Assembly: GCA_949987705.1 (NCBI GenBank)
Contig: OX465283.1
Location: forward strand, 157,991,850 to 158,055,849
Length of the DNA: 64,000 nt
Direction: 5' to 3'
From: Thereva unica
Taxonomy: Eukaryota; Arthropoda; Insecta; Diptera; Therevidae
Shown here: piece after piece, positions 1-13,400 of the stretch
How the letters are laid out: each line of letters begins with the position of its first letter
Position numbering within the stretch: the first letter of the stretch is position 1
Translations under genes and position numbers: made by a program
The notes under the pieces: model-generated
What the model was told of the DNA's origin: nothing
Database searches by the model: none
Seen by the model: only the letters and a program-made list of their open reading frames with translations

Positions 1-884
1 AACCAATCCGTTTTTTCTTTGTTAATAATGTGCAATCAATGCGTCGTCCAATCCGGTCACAACAATTTAAAGTTCCGATAAAGTTCCGTTTATTGCAGAA
101 ACACTCAATAGTTGGCTTTTTTAAAGCACAAGCTGGCTGACCCATCTCTTAACATCCTAGGCGTAACCTTATCATCAGATCTGCGATGGAACAATCACAT
201 ATTCCAAATCGCCAAACAAGCTTTCCAATGCCTGGGATTCCTCAAGAGATGCAAGTTCCTCCTCCAGTCATCTGCTCTGGCTACAATCTACAAGTCCTAC
301 ATTCGGCCCGCCTTGAATACAACTCGTATATTTGGGCGGGAGCCCCAAAAACCACCTTGGCTTGGCTCGACAAGGTGCAAAATCGCGCCATCAAACTCAT
401 TGGCGATAGCACCCTTTGCTCCTCCATCGACCCTTTAAGCCACCGTAGGAATGTTGCAGCACTTAGCAAATTTTACCGCTATTACCATAGTGAGTGTTCC
501 ACCGAAATTAGAAACCTCCTGCCTACACGGCAGTTTTTTTCCCGCAACACAAGACTAGCCAACTCGGCTCACCCCTTCACCCTTCAGCCCTCCCCTTCGC
601 GCACATTACATTTTAGTAGTTCGTTTATAAATAGAACAACTCGGTTGTGGAATTCTCTTCCGCAGTCGGTGTTTCCGAGCTCATATAACATCTCAGAGTT
701 CAAACGCAAGGTTCATAGACATCTACTCACGCACCCTCCAGACCCCTAACCTATCCCTTCTCCTCTATCCTTCAAAGCAAGCTTACTACTAGACACTGGC
801 CATGACTCGAACGACATGACAAACTAGTAGTACAAAGGGTAATTCCTAAGCTTGACTTTACCACATAAAAAAAAAAAAAAAAAA
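1..884 (+). mobile_element. Jockey-like non-LTR retrotransposon, 3' part
   Basis: The C-terminal part of a reverse transcriptase is readable in two overlapping frames (112-438 and 186-749), so at least one frameshift separates them. Recognisable pieces are a thumb-like LGVTLSSDLRW segment, IYKSYIRP, LDKVQNRAIKLI, SHRRNVAALS and RLWNSLP, in the order seen in jockey/BS-type LINEs. A 3' UTR follows and ends in 18 A residues at 867-884, as expected for target-primed insertion. The 5' part lies outside the window. Fragments of the same family recur at about 6930-7115, 27855-27990, 37090-37385 and 62985-63545. It is a dead copy. Confidence 0.85.
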
Positions 885-2938
885 GCTGGTATTGTTTTGG
901 TGCATGGAGCCCTTTTACTTGGCAGATCGAGTGAGCGAGGTATAGAAACTTCTATAATTCTTTTATCTTTACATCCAAAAGAAGAAAAGAAAACACAATA
1001 GACGGTCCTATACCTTTCTCACTTGAACTCACAAGCTAAGGCATTTCCGAGGAAACTCGCGTGGCTCTCAACAGCTGGTACTGCCCAGCACTCTGGTTCA
1101 CTGCTGGAAACTGAAGACAATATAGTGGCAAAAAGACGAACAATAAAGCGCTCTTGTCAACTGTCTTTTACGTTTTTAAAGCACAAGCTTTGTTTACCTC
1201 TTGTACATATCCGACCTTGTATCTTGTATTGTGGAGGTGTTTTTGTTTAATAACTAAATAGATTAACACATTACTGGATCGCGGCTACGGCCCTGGGACA
1301 TGGCGTCCATCTTTCTAAAGCTAATATTGACTACAGGAAGGGCCATCGCCGAATTTTAACATAGTGGAATTATTTTTGTTTGTACACTACAAGTGGAAAA
1401 AGCAACTGGAATAGAGAAGGCGCAAGAGAGAGTTAAAATTATGAGTTATCTAAAATAAAGTTTTGCCCCCAGATATGAAGGTTTTACACGCCATCACTCC
1501 GAACTCTAATCAGCTGATCGTCTTGAATTTCGCGTTGGGTCAAAATGTAAACAAATTAATCCAAGCAAACAAATGTAAATAAATATGAAATATATATGAA
1601 TTTAGTAAGTATTTTAATTAGCCCACTTACCTGAACAAGAATTTTCCTCGCTGAAATTTCACATTATTCCTAATGATAATGTGAAATTTCAGAATTATGC
1701 CTAATTCACAAACTGAACACTTCATTGTTCTTTTATTTTACAGAAAACTCACTTGTAAGAACTTTAATTACACTAAAAACAATTCTTTAAACTTTCTTTC
1801 TTATTTTAAATTAGTTTTGAGAAAAATTTTGATTATTCTACAGAACGCGGGAAAACAAGTTCACACACACAGATTAAACACACTACACACATGAATAACA
1901 ATAACTTTTGAACTTCTTCCTACACTTTTCTGCATTTATATTTTTAAGAATTATTCCATAATAATCCTCAATCACTATAAAATCACTTTTAATTCGATTA
2001 CCACACAAATTTAACATTTTTTTCCCTAAATAAACACGAAAAAACCACCATGAATGTAGAACAAAATTGTTCACACACACACTTAAAGCACTCTTTTTAC
2101 TGCAAAAACCAAGTTCAAAAATTGGCGCCTAAAATGTTCACTTGCAGAAAGCCAATTTTCACATCTAATCACTGATTTCACTCATCTATTTAACTGAATA
2201 AAGTACTATAACTAATCCACGATAATCGTATTTCAGTAAAAAGGGTTAAAATATATTATTTTATCACTTTTTATTGCAAAAATATAACTTAACAAAGCGC
2301 GATATAATTTCTCCTTAAAATGTCAACACTTGGGACTACCACGAATGCAAAGAAAAACTCTACTTCCAGGCCTGGAGTTGAGATGGGCTTGACGAAGCCT
2401 CTCCTGCAGTTTTATTTTTTAAGGTTCGAAAATAACAGTTAACGTAAACGACGTAAACTCTCCATTCCATTCTCCAGATATTTTTCGCGTGTAGACATAT
2501 AAAAACAAAAGGTAATTTCGTTTGAATAACATTCTGGAAAAAATTTCGGTTGAATAGCATATTATGGCAAGAGAATTGGCGAATTCTTGTATAGTGACCG
2601 TGTAAACCCAGCCCATGGAATCCGATGCGACTTTCGGTTGTGTTACCAGCTTAAGCTCGCGGTAATCTGCTACCGATTTCGTTTGTAATCAAAGCCGCCC
2701 GGTAGAACTGTCATTCGATGTAGGAAAATCTTATCGTCGGGAACGGACGGTCTTCTTTTGGGATTTACATTTAAAACAATTTAAATGAATAAATAAGACG
2801 TAGTTTCGCGTATATTATAATACAAATACCGGGGCGTTGGGGAAATTTCAGCGATATAACTCATTTTCGTAAAATTACGTAATTTTTGTGACAGATGATT
2901 CAATAACCCATTTAACCTAAATATATATAAAATAAAAA
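885..2938. other. AT-rich intergenic DNA upstream of HCCS
   Basis: No gene is supported here. Short ORFs have no recognisable similarity. The stretch around 1840-2090 contains imperfect direct repeats with CACACACA runs and AT-rich spacers. A perfect hairpin lies at 1651-1692. The last few hundred bases should hold the heme lyase promoter and 5' UTR, but I cannot place a start site. Confidence 0.5.
1651..1692. repeat. Perfect 17-bp inverted repeat (hairpin)
   Basis: The left arm at 1651-1667 starts CTGAAATTTCACATTAT and the right arm at 1676-1692 is its exact reverse complement, around an 8-base loop. It may be the centre of a decayed foldback or MITE element. Confidence 0.8.
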
Positions 2939-3803
2939 ATGGGAAATACTGTATCGGCAGCAGAAAATATTGCAGCGGGAATAGTTCATCCTGTCGCTGC
3001 CACAGATTATTCAAAATACCACAAGGAGCATCCTGGCATTGGTGAACCACCACCAGAATGTCCAATGCACAAGAAAGTAGCTCCACCACCGAAGGCTGCA
3101 GCATCGGAGTGTCCTGTGAAGCATGAAGCTGGTGATATAAATCCTCTAAATATGATGCCGCCGCCAAATCAACGACCATCTCCTGAACAGCCGTTTCCCC
3201 TTCCGATAGAAAGGCAAGTTTCGTCAATCCCAAAAGCAACAGAAGATGGGAAACCCGAATTCTGGGTGTATCCAAGTCAACAAATGTTCTGGAATGCCAT
3301 GTTGCGTAAAGGTTGGCGATGGAAGAAGGAGGATATATCACAGAAGGACATGGCAGATATCATTAAAATTCATAACGCCAACAACGAACAGGCTTGGCAA
3401 GAAGTTCTGAAATGGGAAGCTCTCCATGCAAAGGAATGCGGAAAACCACGCTTAAAGAGCTTTGGCGGAAAGGCGACCGATTACAGTCCCAGAGCTCGTA
3501 TCAGGAGTTGGCTAGGGTAAGGACAAGTGTCTTAACATACTCAAAGCTATAATACCAACCATTTTCAGATATGAACTTCCCTTTGATCGTCACGACTGGA
3601 TCATCGATCGCTGTGGCAAGGACGTGCGGTATGTCATTGACTATTACGATGGCGGGGAAGTAGACAACGAGTTTAAGTTCGCAATTTTGGATGTACGGCC
3701 CGCAATGGATTCGTTCGAGAATATATGGGACCGAATGGTAGTTACTTACATGAGGTGGAAATATGAGTTAGAAGACAAAATGAGCCACAGTAGTGAAAAA
3801 TAA
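2939..3803 (+). CDS. HCCS: Holocytochrome c-type synthase (heme lyase)
   Basis: This enzyme attaches haem to apocytochrome c at the inner mitochondrial membrane, facing the intermembrane space. Two exons, 2939-3516 and 3569-3803, join through a 52-bp GT-AG intron to give 270 residues. Two Cys-Pro motifs lie at residues 41-42 and 58-59. The conserved core reads [28 protein letters not shown], then HNANNEQAW with His145 at the position of the axial haem ligand (human His154). After the splice come [15 protein letters not shown] and YVIDYYDGG, followed by a VRPAMDS segment close to the end. Length and motif order match animal HCCS closely. The ATG used is the first in frame, and its N-terminus ([10 protein letters not shown]) fits the family's short variable leader. 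The gene is convergent with Mic60, with about 3.6 kb of transposon debris between them. Confidence 0.97.
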
Positions 3804-4019
3804 TCACTTAGTGTATCCAAATTAAACAAACATGTAAATATCGTTTACATTTCTTTTAATATAGTCACATAGCTAGGCCACATATTTCCTTTTCGCAATA
3901 TAAGAACGTTGCTATACTCACCTAACGGCAAATGAAGTACCCTTTCTTTTCAATGATTTGAAGGGTTCCATCCACTCAATCAAGTCTACGATGGGTGTAA
4001 AACTATCCACGGACTTCCT

Positions 4020-4300
4020 TACGGAGGCGGTTTCTGCTGCTTGTAGCAATAATTTCCCGGTTCTGATGAGGACGCACAATAGGAAAACTCCATGGTGGAA
4101 TAGCGAGCTTTCGAGTTGACATCCGCCACGAAAAAGCTATTCAACGCAGCCAAGAAAAGCGGCAACTGGGGAAGCTATAAAAGCTCTCGAACCACATCGA
4201 AAACATTCGAGACTCAGCAAAAATTTCACAAAACTTTATTGAAGGGTTCATCGGGAGATCTCGGATCTATTAAGAAAACCGATGGCTTTTTTTCGCAGTC
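4020..4300 (+). mobile_element. LINE remnant (endonuclease-RT linker)
   Basis: A frameshifted plus-strand reading gives a TPWWN motif followed by LFNAAKKSGNWGSYK, the pattern between endonuclease and reverse transcriptase in R1/jockey-type LINEs. It is short and broken. Confidence 0.55.
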
Positions 4301-4369
4301 CAGGGAAGAAATGTTGATACTATTGCTTCAAGCACACTTCCTAGGACACAGCCATTTATCCAAATCCCA

Positions 4370-4620
4370 GCAAGACCCCGGTCTTTCGCCTTCCCCCTTC
4401 ATAACTTTCCTCGTTCTATCTTGACATTCCTGACTCCTCCTGTCTAAGCCTTCCTCGCTCCACCAAGCGGCTGTTGCTGTCGACAGCACAAGGGGGCTTT
4501 CCCTGAGTTATGTAGCTGGGAAAGTGGAAAGGACTGGTGCGCCAGGATTCGAATCCGGGACCTCTGGGATGGTAGCTAGACGCTTTACTCCCTAGGCTAC
4601 CGAGGCCCCCTTACACACCC
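4370..4620. repeat. SINE-like tRNA-derived repeats in inverted arrangement
   Basis: On the minus strand, 4541-4612 resembles a tRNA head with a box-B-like GATTCGAATCC sequence. The neighbouring plus-strand stretch 4370-4460 (ccttcgcc, cataactttcc, cctgactcctcctgtctaagcc) matches the tail of the repeat at about 18775-18960. The two parts point in opposite directions, so this is either two abutting SINEs or a rearranged copy. It is not a good functional tRNA gene because the arms do not pair cleanly. Confidence 0.5.
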
Positions 4621-4699
4621 TCGATGGCAGAACTATAAGCTTTCCACAGCAAGCCAAATAATAATGAGTGACGCTAGGTGCCAAGCTCAACTGGAACCA

Positions 4700-6260
4700 G
4701 CACATAGACACTCTTCTTCTTTGATCCGTTAGCTGGCGGTCCGAGCTGGACGTTCCCGCAACAGATTCGCTACTGTCGGTGCCGCTGGATCTCGAACTCT
4801 ATTCTCGACGAATTTTGGCGACGTCTCGAGGCTCGATAATCGTTGATTCTTTAAGGCACTTTCGATATTCTTTAACCAGACTTTCTTCAGTTTCGAACGC
4901 TGAATTGTCCAGTCTGCCGGACGCTCTCGTCAGATAAGTTTACGTGGCAAGCGGTTATCATCTATTCGGCAAACATGTCCAAACCACCGCAGTCGACGTT
5001 TTTGTATTTCTTCTTCTATCAGGGTCTGTTGTTGCATTTTTTCTGTCTCTTTTCAAAGGCGATCGCGAGTTAGACACAGAGAATCTGTCTCAAGCATAGC
5101 ATTTGAAAACACTCGAGCTTGTTGGCGTCCAGCCTGAGCAGTGTCCACGTTTCCAATCCATAAAAAAGATTCGGAAGGATCAACCTTCGGCAAAGGCGTA
5201 CTTTCGTTTTAATGGAAATATTTGTTCGTTTCCTTATGCACCACTTGAGCGAGGCGAATTTTGCTATTGCCTGGCCGATGCGGCTATGAACGTCGGCCAT
5301 CGATGCCAGTTTCTTTTCCTCAACCAATGCTCCCAAATATTTGAACATCGAAGATTGTTCGATTTTGGTTCTATCGAGGTGAACACTGGCTTTCGATACG
5401 TCCATTGTGAGGACTTTGGTCTTTTCCGCATTGACCCGTATGACCGGGCGATGCGCGAAATGTTGCATAACATGTCCGATGCTTTGGTAGCAGCATGGCG
5501 AAGATGGCGCTATCGTCGGTGAACATCAAGTCGGTTACGAAGTTGTTATCGTCGTGTCAAACTTCGCGTCATCCCTCGAATACTTCACGCATTATCGCGC
5601 CGATCACAACGTTGAAGAGAAGTGGAGAAGCGACGTCTCCTTGTCGGACACCTGGTTGAACCGGGAATTCCTCGGGTAAGTCACTTCGAATACGAACCCT
5701 GCTGGCCGAGTCATCGTACCACGCTTGGAGAAATTGGATGATTTTCAATGACACATGTTCGGTTTCCAAGACTCCACAAGCTGTTCCAACAGCGGATTTG
5801 AAATCGATAAAAACGACGATCGAAAGGGGGCTAATACCGCAATAATTCTTGCTTTCCAGACTGTCGCCTTTTTTCAAAATTGGGACAACGATCGCTTTCT
5901 TCCACGCCGACGGGACACGACCCGAATGCCATATGTGTGTAAGACATCACCTCCGGCTTTGATCATCTCGATGGTTACTGGTTTATTCCCGGCGCTTTTC
6001 CATTTTTCATCGATTTTATTGCCGTCTTCACCTCGATAATTGTCGGCTCGGTATCGAGAAACTGATTCGTCGGCTGTTCGATAATCGGTGGTTGGGTGCT
6101 GGACCTTGTCGCGGATCGTGGTTGTACAGCTGGTTGAAGAATTCTCTCCACCGCTGCAGACGCCCAGCGGGAGAAGTCACGAAAGTTCTATCCAATTTCT
6201 TGATGTTGTCGTTAGTTGATGTTATTTTGCCGCCTAACCGCCGGATTGCCTGGTACAACG
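4700..6260 (-). mobile_element. RTE/CR1-like LINE, copy 1 (RT part, decayed)
   Basis: Read on the minus strand, the element begins near 6260 with an endonuclease-RT linker (WREFFNQLYNHDP). It continues through the RT palm (GVRQGDVASPLLFNVV at about 5600-5650), a NAEKTKVL segment, FKYLGALVEE and ILPNLFYGLETWTLL, and ends with [10 protein letters not shown] near 4980. Frames change several times, so it is inactive. The endonuclease half is absent. It is the same family as the copies at 26085-28900 and 52500-54240. Confidence 0.8.
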
Positions 6261-6279
6261 GGACTGGCTGATAAGCATT

Positions 6280-6930
6280 ACATCAAAGGGAATCGTTCAG
6301 TTTTATTTAGCTGCAACTGCTCGTGGCATTTCTTCGTCTTTCTCTATTTCTCACGGCTTCTTCCAGGCTTAATTTGCTGTGGATGGCCTTCAGCGTTGCT
6401 TCCGCTTTCCTCGGACCTTATCATGTGGCCTAGCATGTTCTCCGGCGTTAGTAGCGCCTCGGCCATTTCTTTTAGTTCCGCTCTTTCATTGGAGAATCTT
6501 GAGCAGGTAAAGAAGACGTGCTCTGCGTCTTCTTCCATCGCTGGGCATACCGGACACAACGGTGTATCATCGTGCCCAAAGCGGTGGAGGTATACCCCCA
6601 TGTCCATTCAGAAACGCTCTCGTGCTCCCTCGTAACCCATCTCTCCATGTTAGGGATGCGTCTGTGGGTCTAACGTCCCTTACGACTCGTCCTTCTTCCC
6701 TCGCCATTCCCTGCACAAATCGCAGACGCTTTGCCTGCCGTGCCCTCCAAGTGCACTTTGAAGTTTAACCTTCAGTCGATCATCACTCCCAGGTACCTCA
6801 GAGCGGGCTGTAAGTGGATAACCTTTGTACCCTACCTTAATCCTTACGGACACTAGCTTCATCTGTTTGCTGATCACCACCACTTCAGTTTTGTGCTCAG
6901 CAAGCTTCAGCCCAGCGATTTCTAGCCACC
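6280..6930 (-). mobile_element. R1-type LINE remnant, C-terminal end
   Basis: Minus-strand pieces include VVISKQMKLVSVRIKVG (6680-6883) and, further downstream, YLHRFGHDDTPLCPVC followed by DAEHVFFTCSRF (6344-6607). These match the thumb region and the C-terminal Cys/His zinc motif of R1/LOA-type reverse transcriptases. Frames are broken. Confidence 0.7.
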
Positions 6931-7115
6931 TCTTTTATTTGCCTTTGGAAGATGAAGCCCCAACATATCATTGTACATTGCGATCTACAGAAGAGAGTCC
7001 AACCATATCCCTATTCTATCCTTCCAGTTAAGCTTATTACTAGACCATGAACGACATGCTGGATTGATAGTATAAAGGCTGACACCTGAGCTTAGATTAT
7101 CCCATGGAAACCATG
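6930..7115 (+). mobile_element. Fragment of the jockey-like LINE 3' UTR
   Basis: The words ctatccttccagttaagctt, attactagaccatgaacgac and gcttagattatccca align with the 3' UTR at about 750-870, showing a short diverged 3' fragment of the same family. Confidence 0.6.
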
Positions 7116-7405
7116 GGATTATGTTCAATCAATTTCCAAGTATTTCAGTGGGGTTTTTGATTTTAAATACAAACAACTATTTAGCCTATATATTTAGGAT
7201 TTTTGTTATTGTTATTATTAAGGAAACAATTGATTTGTTTATTTTCTTTTTATACAATTATGAATGAAAATTTATATCTTGAACCGGTAATTTCAAATAA
7301 TGAATTAAAAAAATATTATTCTCCCGCTTCAATCATCATTGTCATTGGGGCACATGACATTTATAGAAGCGCACCTTCCAAAAAAACAATAAAAATTTGC
7401 CTACT

Positions 7406-10400
7406 TTATAAATACAGGAGTCCGCTGGCAGCCGCATGTGCCATTAAAGTATTTGCCGCTTGTTGTGTCTCTAGAAGTAATCTAACTTCCTTCAACCAAT
7501 CTCTAGCAATTTTCCTGGGAGCACCCTGCAACAGGTTCATATATTTTAAAGCTTGCATTAAATCACCACGATCTAAACAATATCTGGAAAGAAAGTGAAA
7601 GGTTGAGGACTGTGAGCACTTTTTTAATGGGGGTAAGCTCTATAGTAGTACCTTGCTCTATTCAGAATATCATAGGTATCTAATGTACTGAAATCAATTT
7701 TCTTATCTTGCAATTCGTCTTTAGAAATCGGTTGGGATGGACGAACTACAAACACTGATTGCAAATAAGATAACAGATAAATGGGTATTGAGGCCCCCTC
7801 CTCCGGTACCAAGGCTACTTTACGTGCCACCTTCTCAACATTGAAAAATCTCTCTCTTAATGCGTCTTCAGGATATACACCGCGTGTTCGTGCTTCTTCT
7901 GGTAAATTTTGGAGCAGAACGGTCACCAGCTCGTCTTCTTTAGCTGCATATAAAATAGTTAAAGGTATAATTTTGCAAAGGCCGAGTTTATTTAAAGGAA
8001 TTCTTACCGGCTGCTTTACTCACGGCTTTGATTTCCGATTGCAGAGGACGCAACTTTTGTTGCCAGTGAATATCAGGGTCACCAGTTCGCATGGATGCCC
8101 AAAGAGCTTGGCAAGCAGCCCATAGTGCTTGGGCTTGATGTGCACACTTTTCAGACTCTGCGCGAGCTGTATTAAATATAAAAGAGAAATATTGTTTAAG
8201 TATGTACAAACAATCTTAAAAGGTCGTAGAAGACACCAATTCTTTTCAAATACCTCTCAATTCCTCATCAATTTCTGAATGCGTGAAACGATCACTTTTT
8301 TAAACAACACTTAACTTATAAGCCTCTTCCAACTTTACCTCTAAGAGCTGCGTCCATGCCTTTTAGTTTGCCTAACATCGTGGCTAACTGGAGTTTATAA
8401 GCAGCCTTCTCTACCGATAATTTTTCGTCCAATTCCCGCATAAACGACCTTCTCAACTCCGACTCCTTCGTACTTAAAGCGTCCTGAATATGATCTACAT
8501 GTGCCTCCGCCTGTCTTTTAAGTTGAGTTCGTAATTCCTTGTCAGCTTCAGCTCTAATTTGGAAAATTCTCTTCTGGTTATCGATCGCCAACTGACGCTT
8601 CTCTTTATCTAAGTAATAATCCAATTGAGCCTTAACAATATGATCTTGATTGTCTCCGTGCATGGCTTCGATGGCTCGTTTCAGCTTCAATTCCCCAGTC
8701 AGCTGTAGGCGTTGCAATTCTTTTTGATAAGCTAGAACATGAGAGTAGGCGTGCATGATGAACAGGTCCAAATCATCTTTCGGTAAATTCAGTTTCTTTT
8801 CGGCTAAATTTAGACCGGGGAAGATTGATTCTATTTCATCGATAAAGTAATTTCGAGCTCGCTCTATCTGGAAAAATAAATATAGATGATTGTTAAATAC
8901 TTATTTCACCATAAGCAAATTAAGAATTTGTTGAATAACTTACCTTTCTCCAATACTTCTCCGATAATTCAGAGGAATCTTTCGTTCTATAAAGTTCATC
9001 CTTGACACCGGTTATATGTTCGTTTAATAGTTTAATTTTTTGTCTAACTGCTTGCAATCTTTCAGGGCTGACGGAGTTGGCAACTTTACTCAAGGCTAAC
9101 TCACATTGTTCTTAAAAAAAGGACAAAATTTGATAGTAAAACATATTTGTGTGAATATTAATAAGTAGAATTAGATGAAAATTTATAATGTAATGAAATG
9201 GAATTAGATTGGTCACACCTTTCAAAACGAAAACCAGAATCGAGCCCGAAAATCTGAGAATCTAACATTTCGAAAGGTAGATTGTTTCAAAATACTGGCA
9301 ATCAAAACTTTACATTCAAAATTATTTTTTACTTTTTAGTTCATATTAAAATAAAAGCGTTTTTTTCTCGTTTTTTGAACTATATTTTGTATTTTCTACT
9401 TTTTAGTCTATATTATATGACTTCCGTTTGGTCGTAGTGACCGCCATATTAGATTTAAAATGACGTCACACAGCTTACTTTACTACGACTATCCCGGAAC
9501 GCTCTGAGTCGCTCCACAACCTAGGACCGTCGCAAGAGATAAAATGCCGACTCTGTATAGAAGGGAACGAGACCTCCACACTTATTCGCTGTAAATGTCC
9601 AGATCTGGCTTACAAGAAGAACGTTTATCAGAAAGCTTATGAGTCCCGTTCAAGTCCGCTCTTCTTCAACCAGAGACCTTCTTGCCTTCGTCCGGAAGGC
9701 GGATTGACTGTTCCGTTAGAGAGGTACGTACATATGGGTTGCGTCCTTCGCCCCTTAAAAAATGGAAGACAATAAGGATAGTTATTGGTGTATACATGTT
9801 AGAGCGGTGAGCACAAAGCAGCAGACGTCCAATAATATCTGATAGCGACAACGTCACTATAAATCAAATTAAAAATTCATAGTTGTAAATTGATGACATA
9901 CACATCAGAGCAACTAACAGCCGCTGCGAGTTGTCAAGTAAAAATATTTTTTATTAATGAAAATCTCCAGAATTCTGTGACTTATTGGTTTTATGCGAGC
10001 AATTTGCAGCTCCCAGGGTGCCATCTGTTAGATTTCACAGGCCGCTTTCCGCCCCTGTACTAAGTTTTAACTAAACTAAGATTGAAAAGAAGTACCCTAT
10101 TGATTAAAAAGAAGTAGTAGACTGTAACAAGCCCAACATCTATATTCCAAACTAACAAAAGCTCGCGTGTACGTTGCAAAATAAATTATGTGTGCAACGG
10201 CCGCGGTAGGAAAAAGCTATAATGAAAAAGAAATCTTTACGACAATAGAGGAAATGACCAGGGGCTACTCGACGTCGACTGAAAACGACACTAAGCGTGT
10301 TCAAAAAGTTTACTATGGTTAACTATTGTAGTTTTTGAACGTCAAAAACTTATGCTAGTGGCTATGTTGTAGTTAACCACGGAGTTTTTGAACGAGAAAA

Positions 10401-13400
10401 ATTTACCACAGTTAACCATAGTAAGGTTTTAGAACGCGCTTAGTGTCGTTTTCAGTCGACGTCGAATTGCGTGAACTGGCCCCAGGATACACTATAGTCA
10501 ATGTTCTTCCATTTGGGGCTAGGATGTGGATTTTTCCATTTCCCAACTCTTGAACAATCTACCGCCAGAGTAGCCCCCGCCCTCCGAATTTATAAGTTTT
10601 GATTATAAATTCGTTATTTGCAACATTAAAAACCCGTAGATATCCCCTTTTATTGGAATCGGAATACGAATATGCTCTGCCTTCACCGACCTCAGTTCAA
10701 TAATTTTCAGTTTAATCCACATAAATGGCTTCAACGGCTAAAGCTCGGTTCGTGCTTGAAACTGTTGTTGCTTTTTCGCCAGAAGTTATAAATGAAGAAA
10801 CTCACCATTATTCCAGTTGATTACTCTCTTTAGAGCGAAGTTTAACATGTAACTTCAGTTCGGGTCCAGCTGGCCGAACTGAGACCTGTTTTATGTTCAG
10901 TTGAATATGTGGAAATTGTATGCGAACTGAGGTTATTTTAAAATTCAGTTCACCAATTTGCTCGAATTTGATCAGTTCGGACAGTGAAGCCGGAATATTG
11001 GAAAAATTCGTCCGCCCAATTGTGCCATTTTCAATCTCGAAGTTCTGATCATTTCGTCTTTTCGTTAACCTTAAAACCCCAAATATACAGATTTTCATGG
11101 AAATCGGAACAAAAGTGGCGAATTCATATTTAGGTGGCCATTTTGAATTTCGGTCATATTTTGGCGGCCATTTTGAGTTTCGAAAATCGGTCTTCGAGGT
11201 GCTCGCTCTGCGATGACTGATGCGCCCGCTTTAGCGCACACATACATACAAGCATACATACACACAGACACCTTTTATTAAAATACACGAAATGAACTAA
11301 ATTCTTACTTACCAATTTTCTGCGTTGCTTGCCGCGCTGCCTCTTCAGCAGACTCAACTGCTGTATCGCGGGCACTTGTTTTATTCTTTAATTTAGTCCA
11401 TGCAGTAAGATCGGCTCTCTCAATTGCTTGATCCAAAACTTTGTTGACATCTTCATTATACCTAAGGTTAAGAGCGCAATTACATAAAGCATTTACATTT
11501 ATGAGCTATTTACTTACGATCTTAGTGTTCTTATAGCCTTATCATACTCTTGAACAGCAGCGGCTGCTGCCACCTCAACTGCTCTCTCCAACTCGATAAT
11601 ATCTTTCGGAATGGCATCAGAAGGCCTACTAATAGCTATTGGAGCCGAATCTCTAACTGGCTTTGATGTAGCCGCAGTCGGCTTAGCTTTTGCTTGCTTA
11701 TCGTACTCTGCTTCGGGTTTAGTTGGTGATGGTGCAGGTGCGGGAACAGATTTCTCCTGACCTTTAGATAATAAATCGCCGGATTTGAAACTTCTTTCTA
11801 AAGATTTAACCCAAAAATAATTATTACTATCGCAAAAATATCATCAATATTAAAAATCTCCAAAGGAATTATTCAACTTACGCTGATCTACTTTAGGAGA
11901 TTGTTCCTTCTTTACCGGCTGTGATGGCCCAAATAGGTCTGCAATCGATGAATACAATTCATCCACTCGCTTAACCAAATTTTCAAAAGGTTTCTCCTCT
12001 CGTAAAGCAACTTTAATAATATAATCTGCTCCAGGAACACTATCGACTACAGTTTTTCGGAATTCATTATCATACCTTGCAAGAAAAATGTCTTAATATA
12101 AATATAAATGTAAAAATTTATCAACAATATTTACTTGGCGTATGTTATAACTCCTCCAGTTGCAACTATAGGAGTAACGAATATGATGAATTTACCGAAG
12201 CCAGCTTGCCGAACTGGTATGTTTTTACTACTGTAATATTTGTAATTTGAGGTCGTTTTCTACAACAGAAGCAAAAATTAAAGATTAGTAAATTTTAAAT
12301 AAAACTTGTTCGATATTGTCAGGTATAACAGGAAGACAACTAGAGAAGGGAAGACAACTCTAGAAGAGAGAATATGGCGGTGATAACTCCCAACCAAGCT
12401 GCTAACTTGGCACCCAGCTCCACTCTAATCTCTTCAAAACTAGCCAAGAAATGCTGAGACGAGCTCGAACTCATAAGCAGAAATGTAAACATTACCCTGT
12501 TGTGGGTTCCAGGCCATAGGAACGAGAGAGCTGATGAATTAGTAATGCCAGGGAGGGTTCAAATATGGATGCCTGTTCAGCGCAAGAGATAAACCTCTCT
12601 ATCACCCTATTATTTCTCTCAGGACATCCTGCACCTCTCTGCCTTCTTCAATAGCACGCACTCGATTATCACATGCATTGCGATACATGTAATATTAGGA
12701 GCAACCCCGAATCATCCAGAATCAATGTTTTGGAATCTAGGTCAATAAAAGCTTCTGGGGGATAAACCCGCTGCTTTGTGGTATTCAAATTTCGGATAGA
12801 ACGCTCCCCGAATAAGAGGATTGCCGCTCCCCATCGCTCTAGCAACGTGACCTCCAATCTGCTTCATTATGAAGTCGATTCTGTTAACAGATGCGTTATC
12901 ATAAAGGATATTGTTGGCGTGAAATTTTGTGAAGACCGATTCGGGTATTCGATACAAGCTTAGGTACGCCTTTAGGCATTGTCTTTCAAAAACCCGAAGC
13001 TTTTCCAAGAGAAGCTCTGTTTAGAGAAGTCTGGAAAAAGATCGATTCGCATTTGCCAAAATTGATCTTCAACTTATAATCATCACTATAACGTTCGATT
13101 GTTTCGAAGTCACGTTGTAAGGGCGTCTGGATCACTGCACTCTTCGGCCCCGTCCTGTACACAATGAGGTCATCCGCATACGCTCTTGCGAAGCGAAGTG
13201 AGCTTATTAGGTCACTCGTAAAGATATTAATTAGGAGCGATGAGTTTATTGCACCCTGTTGCAACCATTTTTAATGTTCAAGATCTTACTTGATGTGAAG
13301 TTGCCTCTATTGACGATAGAGTTGAGCCGGACTTACAAGAGGCAGTTCATTTGTCCCGTACACGATAGTAAATTGTACTGAGGCCTCAACTTTTTTAAAT

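Noticed and set aside
4541..4612. Possible functional tRNA gene on the minus strand
   Set aside because: A box-B-like word exists but acceptor and D arms do not pair; better read as a SINE head.
5103..6039. Plus-strand ORFs of up to 139 codons
   Set aside because: Shadows of the minus-strand LINE copy 1; no family resemblance of their own.
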